Source of the DNA: Acidobacteriota bacterium
GTDB taxonomy: Bacteria > Acidobacteriota > Thermoanaerobaculia > UBA5066
DNA length: 64,000 bases
Direction of reading: 5' to 3'
NCBI GenBank assembly: GCA_008363385.1
Contig: RHKY01000021.1
Location: 1 to 64,000 of the forward strand
Part shown: piece after piece, positions 16,576-24,071 of the stretch
Position numbering within the stretch: the first letter of the stretch is position 1
Layout of the letters: every line of letters begins with the position of its first letter
Made by a program: the position numbers and the translations under genes
Notes under the pieces: model-generated
What the model was told of the DNA's origin: nothing
Databases searched by the model: none
What the model saw: only the letters and a program-made list of their open reading frames with translations

Positions 16576-18375
16576 TCACGGCGGGATGTCGCCCGGGGCG
16601 TCAGTTGGGGTGCACACCACTTCCACCCCCTTCCTCGCGAACACCCACAACCGGTGCCGCGCCCGCGACGCGGCGACGTAGAGGTTCGCTCTCGAGCAGG
16701 CCTTCTCGTGGCCGTCGACGTCGAGGAGGAGGACGACGTCGGCCTCGAGGCCCTTGAAGCGGTGGGGGGTGGCGTAGCGGAGGGCGCCGGGGGTGGGCGT
16801 CGTGCCGTCGTCGCCGATCGGCTCGACGGGGAGGCCGGCGAGCTCGGGGGCGGTGCCCGAGGCCAGGCAGCTGTTCTCGAGGCGGCGCGTGCCGATCAGG
16901 GCGACGCGCGAGAGGGGGACGCGGTCGACGTTCAGGAGGCGGGCGACGACGCGGTCGGCCTCGCGGCGCTCCTCCTCGTGGGTGGACCAGCGGACGAGGA
17001 CCGGCTCCTCGCCGCGGGGGGCTCCGGGGGCGGTGCGCGGGAGGGGGCGGGGGTGTTCCGGAGCCTCGCCCTCGGGGGCGGCGAGGCGGGCGAGGAAGTC
17101 GGCCAGCGCCCCGGTCGAGCGGCTGTTCGTCCGGAGGGGGAAGACGGGGAGGCGCTGAGGGAAGGTCCCGCCGCGGTGCCAGAGGTCCTGGCCAGGGTCC
17201 TCGAAGAGCTGGAGCGGGGCGGCGTCCCTCTCGCGCAGGAGGCTCGCGAGGACGCCCCACCACTCGGGGCGGAAGTCCTGCGCCTCGTCGACGAGGAGGG
17301 CGTCGAACCGGTCGCCGAGCCTCTCGGCCGCCTGGAGGAGGAGGAGGCCCGACTCCTCGTTCCAGAAGGCGTCGGTGTCGTCGCGGGCGCTGGCGGCGGG
17401 CTCGTTCCACGGCAGGCCCGCGCGGAGGGCGAAGTCGCGGCAGAGCTCGTGGTACGTCCCGGCGCGGATCCGGCCCGGGAGGCCGTCGAGCGAGGCGCAG
17501 AGGGCGCGTAGGTGGCTGCCGAGGGGGCGGTTGAAGCAGAGGAGGAGGACGTCCTTCCCCAGCGAAGCGAGCCTCCGCGCCGATTCGCAGGCGACGAGCG
17601 TCTTGCCCGTGCCGGCGCCGCCGCGGACGACGGCGCGCTGGTTGAGGGAGAGGAAGTCCAGGCAGAGGTCCTGCTCGTCGTGCAGGCGGGCGAGCGAGCT
17701 CTCCTCCCACTCGAGGGCGGCGCCCAGGGTGAGACCGAGGGAGAAGCGCGGGGCGAGGACGTGCTGGCCGATCCGCTTCACCCAGCGCCGTCCGAGCGGC
17801 TGCGCAAGGTGGAGCCGCGCGAAGGAGGCGAGGATCGCGACGAGGCGCGCCTCGAGGGCCGCGGCGCCCGCGGAGAGGTCGCGCGCGTCGAGGAGGAGCC
17901 CGCGCGGCGCGGAGGCGGGCTCGACGCCGGGGCTCCACTCGCAGTCGGGGAAGGCGACGGCGTGGGCGTGGGCGAAGGGCGGGAGCGGCTCGGCGCCGAA
18001 GGAGGCGGCGTGCAGGAGGGCGACGAGGTCCTTCTCGTGCTGCTGCGCCTGTCGGAACGGGTCCCGGATCTCGTGCGCCTCCCCGTGGCGGTCGACCGAG
18101 GTCCAGCGGGCGGAGCGTCCCTCGAAGGAGATGCCGCCCCCCTTGACCTCGAGGACGAGGAGGCCGTGCTCGGGGTGGAGGAGGAGGAAGTCGATCTCCC
18201 CCTCTCGCAGCGGGCCACCGCCCGGGGAGTCCGGGTGCAGGTAGTAGGTCTTCGAGTGATAGACGCGCCAGGCGTCGGGCAGGTCGCGGAGGGCAATCCA
18301 CGCCTTCGCCTCCCCGGAGGGGGTGCCCTCCCCCGCGCCGCGCGGGACCGGGACGTCCGGGATCATCGTGGCCAT
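16576..18375 (-). CDS. NERD-domain UvrD-family helicase
   Basis: A 599-residue protein starting MATMIPDVPVPRGAGEGTPS. Residues ~20-130 are a NERD nuclease-related domain: LREGEIDFLLLHPEHGLLVL, then EVKGGG, with the acidic/Lys pattern of PD-(D/E)xK folds. The helicase follows: VVRGGAGTGKTLVACESARR (Walker A), FDALLVDEAQDFRPEWW (motif II) and YATPHRFKGLEADVVLLL (motif V-like). The last codon is followed directly by the TTG/ATG of the HIT-PLD helicase, so the two are one operon. The ATG at 18375 lies inside a 41-base repeat also present at 19202-19242. Probable DNA-processing helicase of a defence module. Confidence 0.88.
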   Translation of the reverse strand: MATMIPDVPVPRGAGEGTPSGEAKAWIALRDLPDAWRVYHSKTYYLHPDSPGGGPLREGEIDFLLLHPEHGLLVLEVKGGGISFEGRSARWTSVDRHGEAHEIRDPFRQAQQHEKDLVALLHAASFGAEPLPPFAHAHAVAFPDCEWSPGVEPASAPRGLLLDARDLSAGAAALEARLVAILASFARLHLAQPLGRRWVKRIGQHVLAPRFSLGLTLGAALEWEESSLARLHDEQDLCLDFLSLNQRAVVRGGAGTGKTLVACESARRLASLGKDVLLLCFNRPLGSHLRALCASLDGLPGRIRAGTYHELCRDFALRAGLPWNEPAASARDDTDAFWNEESGLLLLQAAERLGDRFDALLVDEAQDFRPEWWGVLASLLRERDAAPLQLFEDPGQDLWHRGGTFPQRLPVFPLRTNSRSTGALADFLARLAAPEGEAPEHPRPLPRTAPGAPRGEEPVLVRWSTHEEERREADRVVARLLNVDRVPLSRVALIGTRRLENSCLASGTAPELAGLPVEPIGDDGTTPTPGALRYATPHRFKGLEADVVLLLDVDGHEKACSRANLYVAASRARHRLWVFARKGVEVVCTPTDAPGDIPP

Positions 18376-18399
18376 GGCGCCGGGGGAAGGGTGCCACGG
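18359..18399 (-). repeat. 41-bp direct repeat, copy 1 (start of the NERD helicase)
   Basis: Forty of 41 bases match 19202-19242 in the same orientation. The repeat covers the first codons of the NERD helicase and about 24 upstream bases. With the other copy it brackets the hepT-mntA pair. Confidence 0.8.
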
Positions 18400-18452
18400 T
18401 CGGGTGTGGGAGGGGGAGGCCGATGCGTCCGAGGGCGACGTCGGAGCTGGAT

Positions 18453-18809
18453 CTACCGCGGCTCCGGTCCGGCATCGGCCAGCTGCCGCTCGACGGCGTG
18501 TGCCAGCTCGACCAGTTCGGCCGACACGACCCGCCACACGACGTCGAGGTTCACTCCGAAGTAGGCGTGGATCAGCCGATCCCGCATGCCCGTCATGCTC
18601 TTCCATGGAATCTCGGGCGTTCGGGCACGCAGCGTCTCGGAGGTCCCGCGGGCGGCTTCCCCGATGATCTCGAGGTTCCGGATGACGGAGTCCTGCGTCT
18701 TGGTGTCGCCGACGAATCCCTCGTAGGAGAGGTCGCCGACGTATGCCCGGATGCGGCGAGCGGCCTCCGCGATGTCGAGCAGCAGGTCGCGGTCTGACCG
18801 CTCAGACAT
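18453..18809 (-). CDS. hepT: HepT-like (DUF86) ribonuclease toxin
   Basis: A 118-residue helical protein starting MSERSDRDLLLDIAEAARRI. The HEPN active-site motif R-x4-H-x-Y is present as MRDRLIHAYFGVN. TQDSVIRNLEIIGEAARG is typical of HepT. Such toxins cleave RNA and are held in check by AMPylation of the motif tyrosine by MntA. The ATG overlaps the mntA stop by eight bases. Downstream lies the 41-bp repeat and the NERD helicase. Confidence 0.9.
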   Translation of the reverse strand: MSERSDRDLLLDIAEAARRIRAYVGDLSYEGFVGDTKTQDSVIRNLEIIGEAARGTSETLRARTPEIPWKSMTGMRDRLIHAYFGVNLDVVWRVVSAELVELAHAVERQLADAGPEPR

Positions 18810-19104
18810 GGACGAGGCTCTCGGCGATGCTGCGGGCAACCGAGGGGTGCGGGATCGCGGCGAGGCCCGCAGCCGTCACGAGATCCACGCGCCTTCCCAG
18901 GACCCTCTCGAGGTGCTCGGCCAGTTCAACGAAGCCCAGGCCGATAGGCCGGTCGAACTCCACCAGGAGGTCGACGTCGCTCTCCTCGGTCGGGCAACCA
19001 GCCGCGAAGGAGCCGAACAGCGCGATCCTCCGGACACCGAACTCCCGCGCGAGGAACTCGCGTTCCTGTCCGAGGAGCTCGACAACCTGGGCGCTGGTGA
19101 GCAT
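18802..19104 (-). CDS. mntA: MntA-like minimal nucleotidyltransferase antitoxin
   Basis: A 100-residue protein starting MLTSAQVVELLGQEREFLAR. The nucleotidyltransferase motif reads ALFGSFAAGCPTEESDVDLL (GSF-x10-DxD). MntA AMPylates HepT. Full length for the minimal family. The ATG at 19104 is chosen because a TATACT (19123-19128) lies 18 bases upstream; the frame stays open further to 19218, into a repeat of the NERD gene start. Confidence 0.9.
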   Translation of the reverse strand: MLTSAQVVELLGQEREFLAREFGVRRIALFGSFAAGCPTEESDVDLLVEFDRPIGLGFVELAEHLERVLGRRVDLVTAAGLAAIPHPSVARSIAESLVHV

Positions 19105-19122
19105 CGCGACTCCGACGACGGA

Positions 19123-19128
19123 AGTATA
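19123..19128 (-). promoter_or_regulatory. -10 element of mntA-hepT
   Basis: TATACT on the minus strand, 18 bases before the mntA ATG, in an otherwise GC-rich stretch. No clear -35 element is visible. Similar TATACTT boxes precede tcmP and the MazF antitoxin. Confidence 0.4.
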
Positions 19129-19201
19129 GGGTTCGGCTAAGGCGCGACGCGGGGCGAGCGGCGTGGGCCCCCGAAGGCGGCCACGTCCGGCGGGGGGCGT
19201 G

Positions 19202-19242
19202 GGGATCATCGTCGCCATGGCGCCGGGGGAAGGGTGCCACGG
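19202..19242 (-). repeat. 41-bp direct repeat, copy 2 (decapitated NERD gene start)
   Basis: It matches 18359-18399 with one difference (a C for a G in the second codon). It again contains ATG plus MATMIP codons, followed by unrelated sequence (TPPAGRGRLRG). This is the 5' end of a second NERD helicase copy left behind, or the scar of the insertion that brought mntA-hepT. Confidence 0.8.
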
Positions 19243-19263
19243 ATCCACGGGGCGTGGGCCGCG

Positions 19264-19328
19264 TCAGATCAGGTCTAGGAACTCCTGAACCGTCAGGCCC
19301 GCCCCGAAATGACCGGCAGCGAGGGCAT
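19264..19328 (-). pseudogene. hicA: hicA remnant with the middle deleted
   Basis: The ATG at 19328 overlaps the hicB stop (TGATG). It codes MPSLPVISGRA then a stop: the N-terminus of HicA (usually LPxxSGxE). A second frame directly after gives AGLTVQEFLDLI, stop at 19264, the usual HicA C-terminus. The catalytic His-containing middle (about 45 codons) is missing. The toxin is therefore inactive while the antitoxin gene is intact. Confidence 0.65.
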
Positions 19329-19555
19329 CAGGCCGCGGCGGAGACCGTCAGGACTTCGTATTCGGCCGGCAGCTGCCACCCCTCTTCGGCGCGGCACTCG
19401 AGCGCGAGGGCGATGGCCTCCTTGATGTTCTCGAGTGCCTCCTCGCGGGTGGCGCCCTGTGTGACACAGCCCGGGATGACCGGACAGGTCGCCACGACGA
19501 AGCCGCTCTCGCCAGGGACAAGGACGATGGGAAGATCCTTCGCCACGGACTCCAT
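19328..19555 (-). CDS. hicB: HicB-family antitoxin
   Basis: A 75-residue protein starting MESVAKDLPIVLVPGESGFV. It shows the partial RNase H-like fold of HicB: FVVATCPVIPGCVTQGATRE, then EALENIKEAIALAL. It lacks the C-terminal DNA-binding domain of longer HicBs. Normally it neutralises HicA; here hicA downstream is a deletion scar, so it is an orphan antitoxin. The ATG at 19555 fits the family start better than upstream in-frame codons. Confidence 0.85.
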   Translation of the reverse strand: MESVAKDLPIVLVPGESGFVVATCPVIPGCVTQGATREEALENIKEAIALALECRAEEGWQLPAEYEVLTVSAAA

Positions 19556-19721
19556 TCTACGGGGAGGCCCGGACGCCGGCGAGCAATCGGCAACGAAGAT
19601 CAAGCGGACCGCCGGGGGTGACCGGAAGCGGTTCGGGAGAAGGGCCGGGTTCTGGGGGTCACTCCTTCCGCCCCACCGCGCCGTTCGGTGCGATGCTGCG
19701 TATCAGGTATCGGAGGCGACC

Positions 19722-20642
19722 ATGAACGGAACAGGTTCGGCGGGAGGGCTCGGGGCCGTCCGGCGGATCGTGTCGGCGGCAGCGATCGGGGCGGTCGTCT
19801 GGGTCGGCGTCGCGTGCTCGACGGCGGGCGGGGGTGGGGGCGCCTCGGACGGGGCCGCGGTCGCGTCCGGGAAGGCGCCGCTGGTCCTGACCTACGTGGC
19901 CAGCTCGGGGGTCCTGGTGGGGTCCGGCGAGACGAAAGTGCTGATCGACGCGCTGTTCGACAAGCCGAACCCCGAGTACCGGGCGCCGTCCGCCGAGGTG
20001 ATCGAAGCGATGACGGCCGGGATGGCCCCGTTCGACGGCGTGGACGTGGCGCTGGTGACGCACAACCACCCGGACCACTTCGATCCGGGCGTGGCGGCCC
20101 GGTTCCTCGAGCGGCAGCGGAAGGCCGTCCTGGTGGCGCCGTCCGACGCGGTGGCCGAGTTGCGGAAGACGGCCGCCGACTGGGCGAGCCTCGATCGGCG
20201 GGTCGTCTCGCTCGACCTGGCCGTGGGCGCCCGGGACGACCGGCGGGTCGGGGGGATCGCCCTCGCGGCGATGCGGACGCTGCACAGCGGGGACCGCGAG
20301 TCGCCGATGAACCTGATGTACGTCCTCGAGCTGGGCGGGTGGCGGGTCTTCCACGAGGGGGACTCGGCGGGGAAGGTGGCCGACTTCGAGCGGTTCGGCC
20401 TGGGCGGCGCGCCGATCGACCTGGCGCTCGTCCACTTCTGGTTCCCGCTGGAGCCGAACTGCGCGCAGTTCCTGCAGGAGACGCTGAAGCCCGCCCACAT
20501 CGCCCTGACGCACCTGCCGATCCGGCTGGAGGGCGACGCCCCCGGCAAGATCGACATGGTGCGCAAGAACTACGCGGACGTCTTCCTGCTGCTGCCGGGG
20601 GTCCCGGCCAAGACCTGGCCTGTCGAGTCGCGGGGGCGGTGA
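19722..20642 (+). CDS. MBL-fold metallohydrolase lipoprotein
   Basis: A 306-residue protein with a signal peptide and lipobox (VVWVGVACSTAGG, Cys near residue 28), so probably membrane-anchored in the periplasm. The metallo-beta-lactamase zinc motif is THNHPDHFD, with further ligand candidates in MRTLHSGDRES, FHEGDSAGKVADF and ALTHLPIRLEG. It resembles UlaG-like MBL hydrolases. The ATG at 19722 follows GGAGG. Substrate unknown. It stands alone between the hicB scar and a second mntA-hepT pair. Confidence 0.88.
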   Translation: MNGTGSAGGLGAVRRIVSAAAIGAVVWVGVACSTAGGGGGASDGAAVASGKAPLVLTYVASSGVLVGSGETKVLIDALFDKPNPEYRAPSAEVIEAMTAGMAPFDGVDVALVTHNHPDHFDPGVAARFLERQRKAVLVAPSDAVAELRKTAADWASLDRRVVSLDLAVGARDDRRVGGIALAAMRTLHSGDRESPMNLMYVLELGGWRVFHEGDSAGKVADFERFGLGGAPIDLALVHFWFPLEPNCAQFLQETLKPAHIALTHLPIRLEGDAPGKIDMVRKNYADVFLLLPGVPAKTWPVESRGR

Positions 20643-20707
20643 GGGGGGCTCCGAGAGGCGCGCTTCCGCCCCGGCGGCCCCCGCGACGTTCCGCGTATCC
20701 TAGGGTC

Positions 20708-21025
20708 GTGGACGCCGTCGAGTCGTCGCGGCTGGACCGGCAGACGGTGCTGGAGATCCTCCGGAAGGACCGCGAGGAGCTTCGCAGGCTCGGGGTACGC
20801 CATCTGTCCATCTTCGGATCCGCTGCGCGGGACGAGGCCTCGCCGCAGAGTGACGTCGACGTCCTGGTGACGTTCGAGCGGAAGACCTTCCGCGGCTACG
20901 TCGGACTGCTTCGGCACCTCGAAGAGCTCCTGGGCCGGCGGGTGGACCTCGTCATCGAGGAGGCCGTCAAGCCCGCGATCCGGAGCCGCATCCTGGCCGA
21001 GAAGGTCGATGTCCCGCTCGGTTGA
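20708..21025 (+). CDS. mntA: MntA-like nucleotidyltransferase antitoxin (second pair)
   Basis: A 105-residue protein from GTG at 20708: VDAVESSRLDRQTVLEILRK. The motif SIFGSAARDEASPQSDVDVL gives GSA-x10-DxD. GRRVDLVIEEAVKPAIRSRI follows, as in MntA/MT0933-like proteins. Its end overlaps the hepT start by 17 bases. It AMPylates HepT in the characterised system. Clearly diverged from the copy at 18802-19104, so not a recent duplicate. Confidence 0.88.
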   Translation: MDAVESSRLDRQTVLEILRKDREELRRLGVRHLSIFGSAARDEASPQSDVDVLVTFERKTFRGYVGLLRHLEELLGRRVDLVIEEAVKPAIRSRILAEKVDVPLG

Positions 21026-21356
21026 GCTCTATCTCCGGGACATCCTCGACGCGGCGGACGCGATCGGTGCGTTCGTGGGGGGGCTGGGGCCCGACGACCT
21101 GCGGGACGACCGGAAGACCCGCGACGCCGTCGTCCGGAACCTCGAGATCATCGGTGAGGCCGTGAAGCGTCTGCCATCGGCGCTCCTCGATCGATGGCCC
21201 CAGGTCGACTGGGCCGGCTGGTCTCGCATGCGAGACGTCGTGGCGCACCAGTACTTCGGCGTGGACGTGGACGTGATCTGGAGCGCCGTGGCCGACGAGC
21301 TCCCGGGCCTGGTCGCAGCCACGAGGTCGCTCCTCGAGGGCGCCGGGCAGGATTGA
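21009..21356 (+). CDS. hepT: HepT-like (DUF86) ribonuclease toxin (second pair)
   Basis: A 115-residue helical protein starting MSRSVELYLRDILDAADAIG. The HEPN motif is RMRDVVAHQYFGVD (R-x4-H-x-Y). RDAVVRNLEIIGEAVKRLPS is the family signature. It is coupled to the upstream mntA. Both elements of the pair appear intact. Confidence 0.9.
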   Translation: MSRSVELYLRDILDAADAIGAFVGGLGPDDLRDDRKTRDAVVRNLEIIGEAVKRLPSALLDRWPQVDWAGWSRMRDVVAHQYFGVDVDVIWSAVADELPGLVAATRSLLEGAGQD

Positions 21357-21394
21357 CGGCTCCGGCCCTCAGCCGTGCCGGCCCGCCGGGTTCC

Positions 21395-21910
21395 CTACCA
21401 GCGGTCGTGCCGGACGAGGTCCTGGAGCGGCTTGCGCTCCTTGGGCTGAGGTTCGTCCGCGGGCCAGCCGAGGGGCGTGAAGGCGACCGGGACGACGTCG
21501 CCCGGGAGGTGCAGGACCTCGCGGGCGGCCCTCGGGTCGAACGCGGCGATCCAGCAGGTGCCGAGCCCGATGTCGGCGGCGGCCAGGAGCATGTGGTCGG
21601 TGGCGATCGTCGCGTCGGTCTCGGCGGCGCTCCAGCCGTCGTGCCGGCTGCGCTCCCAGGCCTCTCCCGGGACCGCGCAGACGGCGAGGACGATCGGGGC
21701 CTCGACGAACCACTCGCGCGGGTAGACGCGCAGGAGCTCGGCCTCGCGCCCCCGGGTGCGGAGGACGACGACGCGGAACGGCTGGCGGTTGCAGGCCGAG
21801 GGGGCGAGCCGCGCCGCCTCGAGCACCTGGCGGAGGAGCTCGTCGGGCACCGGGTCGGGCTTGTAGGCCCGGACGCTGTAGCGCGCGAGGATCAGCTTCT
21901 GGAAGTCCAT
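21395..21910 (-). CDS. Nitroreductase family protein
   Basis: A 171-residue FMN-dependent nitroreductase-like protein starting MDFQKLILARYSVRAYKPDP. RYSVRAYKP, ARLAPSACNRQPFRVVVL (FMN contacts) and DIGLGTCWIAAFDPRAAREV are typical. The C-terminus VPVAFTPLGWPADEPQPKER is the usual end. It reduces nitro compounds or quinones with NAD(P)H; the natural substrate is unknown. Upstream in-frame codons exist, but the ATG at 21910 fits the family. Confidence 0.92.
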   Translation of the reverse strand: MDFQKLILARYSVRAYKPDPVPDELLRQVLEAARLAPSACNRQPFRVVVLRTRGREAELLRVYPREWFVEAPIVLAVCAVPGEAWERSRHDGWSAAETDATIATDHMLLAAADIGLGTCWIAAFDPRAAREVLHLPGDVVPVAFTPLGWPADEPQPKERKPLQDLVRHDRW

Positions 21911-22133
21911 GGCGGGGAGATCGTAGCCCCGGCTGCCAGGGGGCCGGGTCGCCGGGCGCGTGGGGGCGGCGGCGCTTCTCTTCCGCCGTCGCCGCCGTCG
22001 GATGCGCCCCGGGGCTCGCGCACGACGCGGCCCGCCGCCTCTCGTTGACACGCCCGGGCCCCGGCGGTACGGTCCCGGTCGACTCGGGCGATTGGAGCGA
22101 ATAGGGCGGTTCGGGCCGACAAAGGAGGCGAGG

Positions 22134-22907
22134 ATGGGCGAGTCCGCCGCGCGGTTCTGCTGGTACGAGCTGATGACCACCGATACGAAGGGCGCCGAGG
22201 CGTTCTACCGGCGCGTCTTCGGCTGGCAGGCGAAGCCCTTCGCGCCCGGCGAGCCCGCGTACACCGTCTTCTCGGTCGGGCCGGACGCCTTCGGCGGCAT
22301 GGCCGCGATTCCCGCCGAGGGCTGCACCACGGGGTCCCGCCCGTGCTGGACGGGCTACGTGGCCGTGGACGACGTCGACGCCTACGCCGCGAAGGTGAAG
22401 GCCGCGGGCGGAAAGGTGCTCCACGGGCCCGAGGACATGCCGGGTGTCCTTCGCTTCGCGGTGGTCGCCGATCCGTGGGGCGCGGCGTTCAACCTCTTCA
22501 AGGGGGCGATCGAGAAGGAGATGGCGCCGATCCCGCCGGGGACGCCCGGGCACGTCGGCTGGCACGAGCTGTACGCCGGGGACGGCACGGGCGCGTTCGA
22601 CTTCTACTCGGCGCTCTTCGGCTGGACGAAGGACGAGGCGTACGACATGGGTCCGCTGGGCCTCTACCAGACCTTCGCGACGGAGGGCGCCCGCGCGGGC
22701 GGGATGATGACGAAGACGCCGGAGATGGCAGCCCCGTTCTGGCTCTACTACTTCAACGTCGAGGCGGTGGACGCCGCGGTGAAGTCGGCCGTCGAGGCCG
22801 GCGCGAAGGTGATCCTGGAGCCGCACCAGGTCCCCGGCGAGATCTGGATCGCGCACCTGACCGACCCGCAGGGAGCGGTGTTCGCGGTGGTCGGGGCGAG
22901 GCGATGA
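22134..22907 (+). CDS. Two-domain VOC (glyoxalase-like) protein
   Basis: A 257-residue protein with two vicinal-oxygen-chelate modules. The first starts FCWYELMTTDTKGAEAFYRR, then VFGWQ; the second starts HVGWHELYAGDGTGAFDFYS, then ALFGW. Each ends in a typical DPWGAAFNLFK / DPQGAVFAVVG strand. Similar to COG3324 proteins. Metal-dependent activity is not established. Preceded by AAAGGAGGCGAGG. Its stop overlaps the next start (ATGA). Confidence 0.92.
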   Translation: MGESAARFCWYELMTTDTKGAEAFYRRVFGWQAKPFAPGEPAYTVFSVGPDAFGGMAAIPAEGCTTGSRPCWTGYVAVDDVDAYAAKVKAAGGKVLHGPEDMPGVLRFAVVADPWGAAFNLFKGAIEKEMAPIPPGTPGHVGWHELYAGDGTGAFDFYSALFGWTKDEAYDMGPLGLYQTFATEGARAGGMMTKTPEMAAPFWLYYFNVEAVDAAVKSAVEAGAKVILEPHQVPGEIWIAHLTDPQGAVFAVVGARR

Positions 22908-23347
22908 GGCCGGCGGCCGGGGCGCGCGCAGCGCGGCTGCTCGTGGCGCTGGTCCTCGCGGCGGGCCTGGCCCGTCCCGCGGCGTCCGCGGGGCCGGAGG
23001 CCTCGACGATCGTCGGCGTCTGGAAGGGGACGTCCACCTGCGTCGACCGCGAGGTGGCGCCCGCGTGCACGGACGAGGTGGTCGTCTACACGTTCACGAG
23101 GAAGGATGGGGCACCCGCCGGAACCGTCGCGCTGAGCGCCGACAAGGTCGTCGACGGGAAGCGCGAGTTCATGGGCGAGCTCGTCGGGACCTGGGACGGC
23201 GCGAAGGGGACGTGGACCTCGGAGTACCGGAGCGCCCGCTGGTACGGGGTCTGGTCGTTCACGATCGCCGGGAAGGAGCTGTCCGGGACGCTCGTCGACG
23301 GCCCGACGAAGAAGGTGATCCGGCGGATCGAGGCGAAGCGGGAGTAG
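22904..23347 (+). CDS. Small exported protein of unknown function
   Basis: A 147-residue protein starting MRPAAGARAARLLVALVLAA with a signal peptide ending near RPAASAGP. The mature domain (IVGVWKGTSTCVDREVAPAC, then a beta-rich repeat ending GKELSGTLVDGPTKKVIRRI) looks like a lipocalin/DUF1579-type barrel. Two cysteines could pair. It is translationally coupled to the VOC gene by ATGA. No function assignable. Confidence 0.75.
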   Translation: MRPAAGARAARLLVALVLAAGLARPAASAGPEASTIVGVWKGTSTCVDREVAPACTDEVVVYTFTRKDGAPAGTVALSADKVVDGKREFMGELVGTWDGAKGTWTSEYRSARWYGVWSFTIAGKELSGTLVDGPTKKVIRRIEAKRE

Positions 23348-23389
23348 CGCCGGCCGCCTGCCCGACCCGAGCGGGACCGGCTGGCGCCG

Positions 23390-23719
23390 TCAGGGGAGTT
23401 CGAGGATCTGGGCCAGGGCCTCGCCGACGGCGAGAACGTCGTCCTCCGAGGCCGTCTCGATCTTGGAGACGAGCCGCTCGCGGCTGACGGCTCGGACCTG
23501 GTCGACGACGGCGACGGCCTGCTCCCCGCGGCAGCGGACCGGGACCGTGACGGGGGGATGGGCCCGGGCCGCTGTGGAGAGCGGCACGACCACGACGGTC
23601 TGCCGCATCCGGTTCAGGACGTCGGCCGTCAGGACGAGGGCCGGCCTCGTCTTCCGGATCTCGGACCCGAGCGTCGGGTCGATACGGACCCACCAGACCT
23701 CCCCGCGGGCCGGGGTCAC
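23390..23719 (-). CDS. mazF: MazF/PemK-family endoribonuclease toxin
   Basis: A 109-residue protein from GTG at 23719: VTPARGEVWWVRIDPTLGSE, then IRKTRPALVLTADVLN. The PemK/MazF fold is clear from RGEVWWV, KTRPALVL, VVVVPLSTAAR and VDQVRAVSRERL. It cleaves mRNA at short motifs. The start overlaps the antitoxin stop (GTGA). Complete. Confidence 0.93.
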   Translation of the reverse strand: MTPARGEVWWVRIDPTLGSEIRKTRPALVLTADVLNRMRQTVVVVPLSTAARAHPPVTVPVRCRGEQAVAVVDQVRAVSRERLVSKIETASEDDVLAVGEALAQILELP

Positions 23720-23970
23720 TTCCGCCCCCGCCGCTTCCTCCGGGTGGGAGGCGCCGGAGCCGGGGCGTCGTCGAAGGCCTGCCACTCCTCGATCTCCTCG
23801 GCGAGGAAGGAGTCGGCGTTGGCGGCCTCGCACGCCCTGGCCAGCTCGCCCTCGCGCCGCGAGAGCTCCGCCTCGAGGAGCCGCGCCAGGGTGGAAGACC
23901 TCCGGCGAGGGGGCACCGTCGCCTGGAACCGGCGTGCGAGGGCGTCCGGGAGGGAGATGGTCACTCTCAT
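23716..23970 (-). CDS. Ribbon-helix-helix antitoxin of the MazF pair
   Basis: An 84-residue protein starting MRVTISLPDALARRFQATVP, a ribbon-helix-helix DNA-binding N-terminus. The acidic C-terminus (SFLAEEIEEWQAFDDAPAPA) is the likely toxin-binding arm, with a basic tail. It lies directly upstream of and coupled to mazF. ATG 23970 is chosen because the fold begins there; ATG 23988 would add MSYFIL. A doubled CATACTT just upstream looks like promoter sequence. Confidence 0.82.
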   Translation of the reverse strand: MRVTISLPDALARRFQATVPPRRRSSTLARLLEAELSRREGELARACEAANADSFLAEEIEEWQAFDDAPAPAPPTRRKRRGRK

Positions 23971-23988
23971 AAGTATGAAGTATGACAT
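23971..23988 (-). promoter_or_regulatory. Repeated CATACTT box before the MazF antitoxin
   Basis: Two tandem copies of CATACTT on the minus strand end at the antitoxin start. They are AT-rich against a GC-rich background and could serve as a -10 and/or operator. If so, the message is nearly leaderless. Confidence 0.35.
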
Positions 23989-24071
23989 CGCGAGGGCCGT
24001 CCGCGCCCGCGACCTCGCTTGTCGCCGGATGGCGTCGAGCGCAGAGTCCCGCTCGTGAGCGCGTCGCGGCG

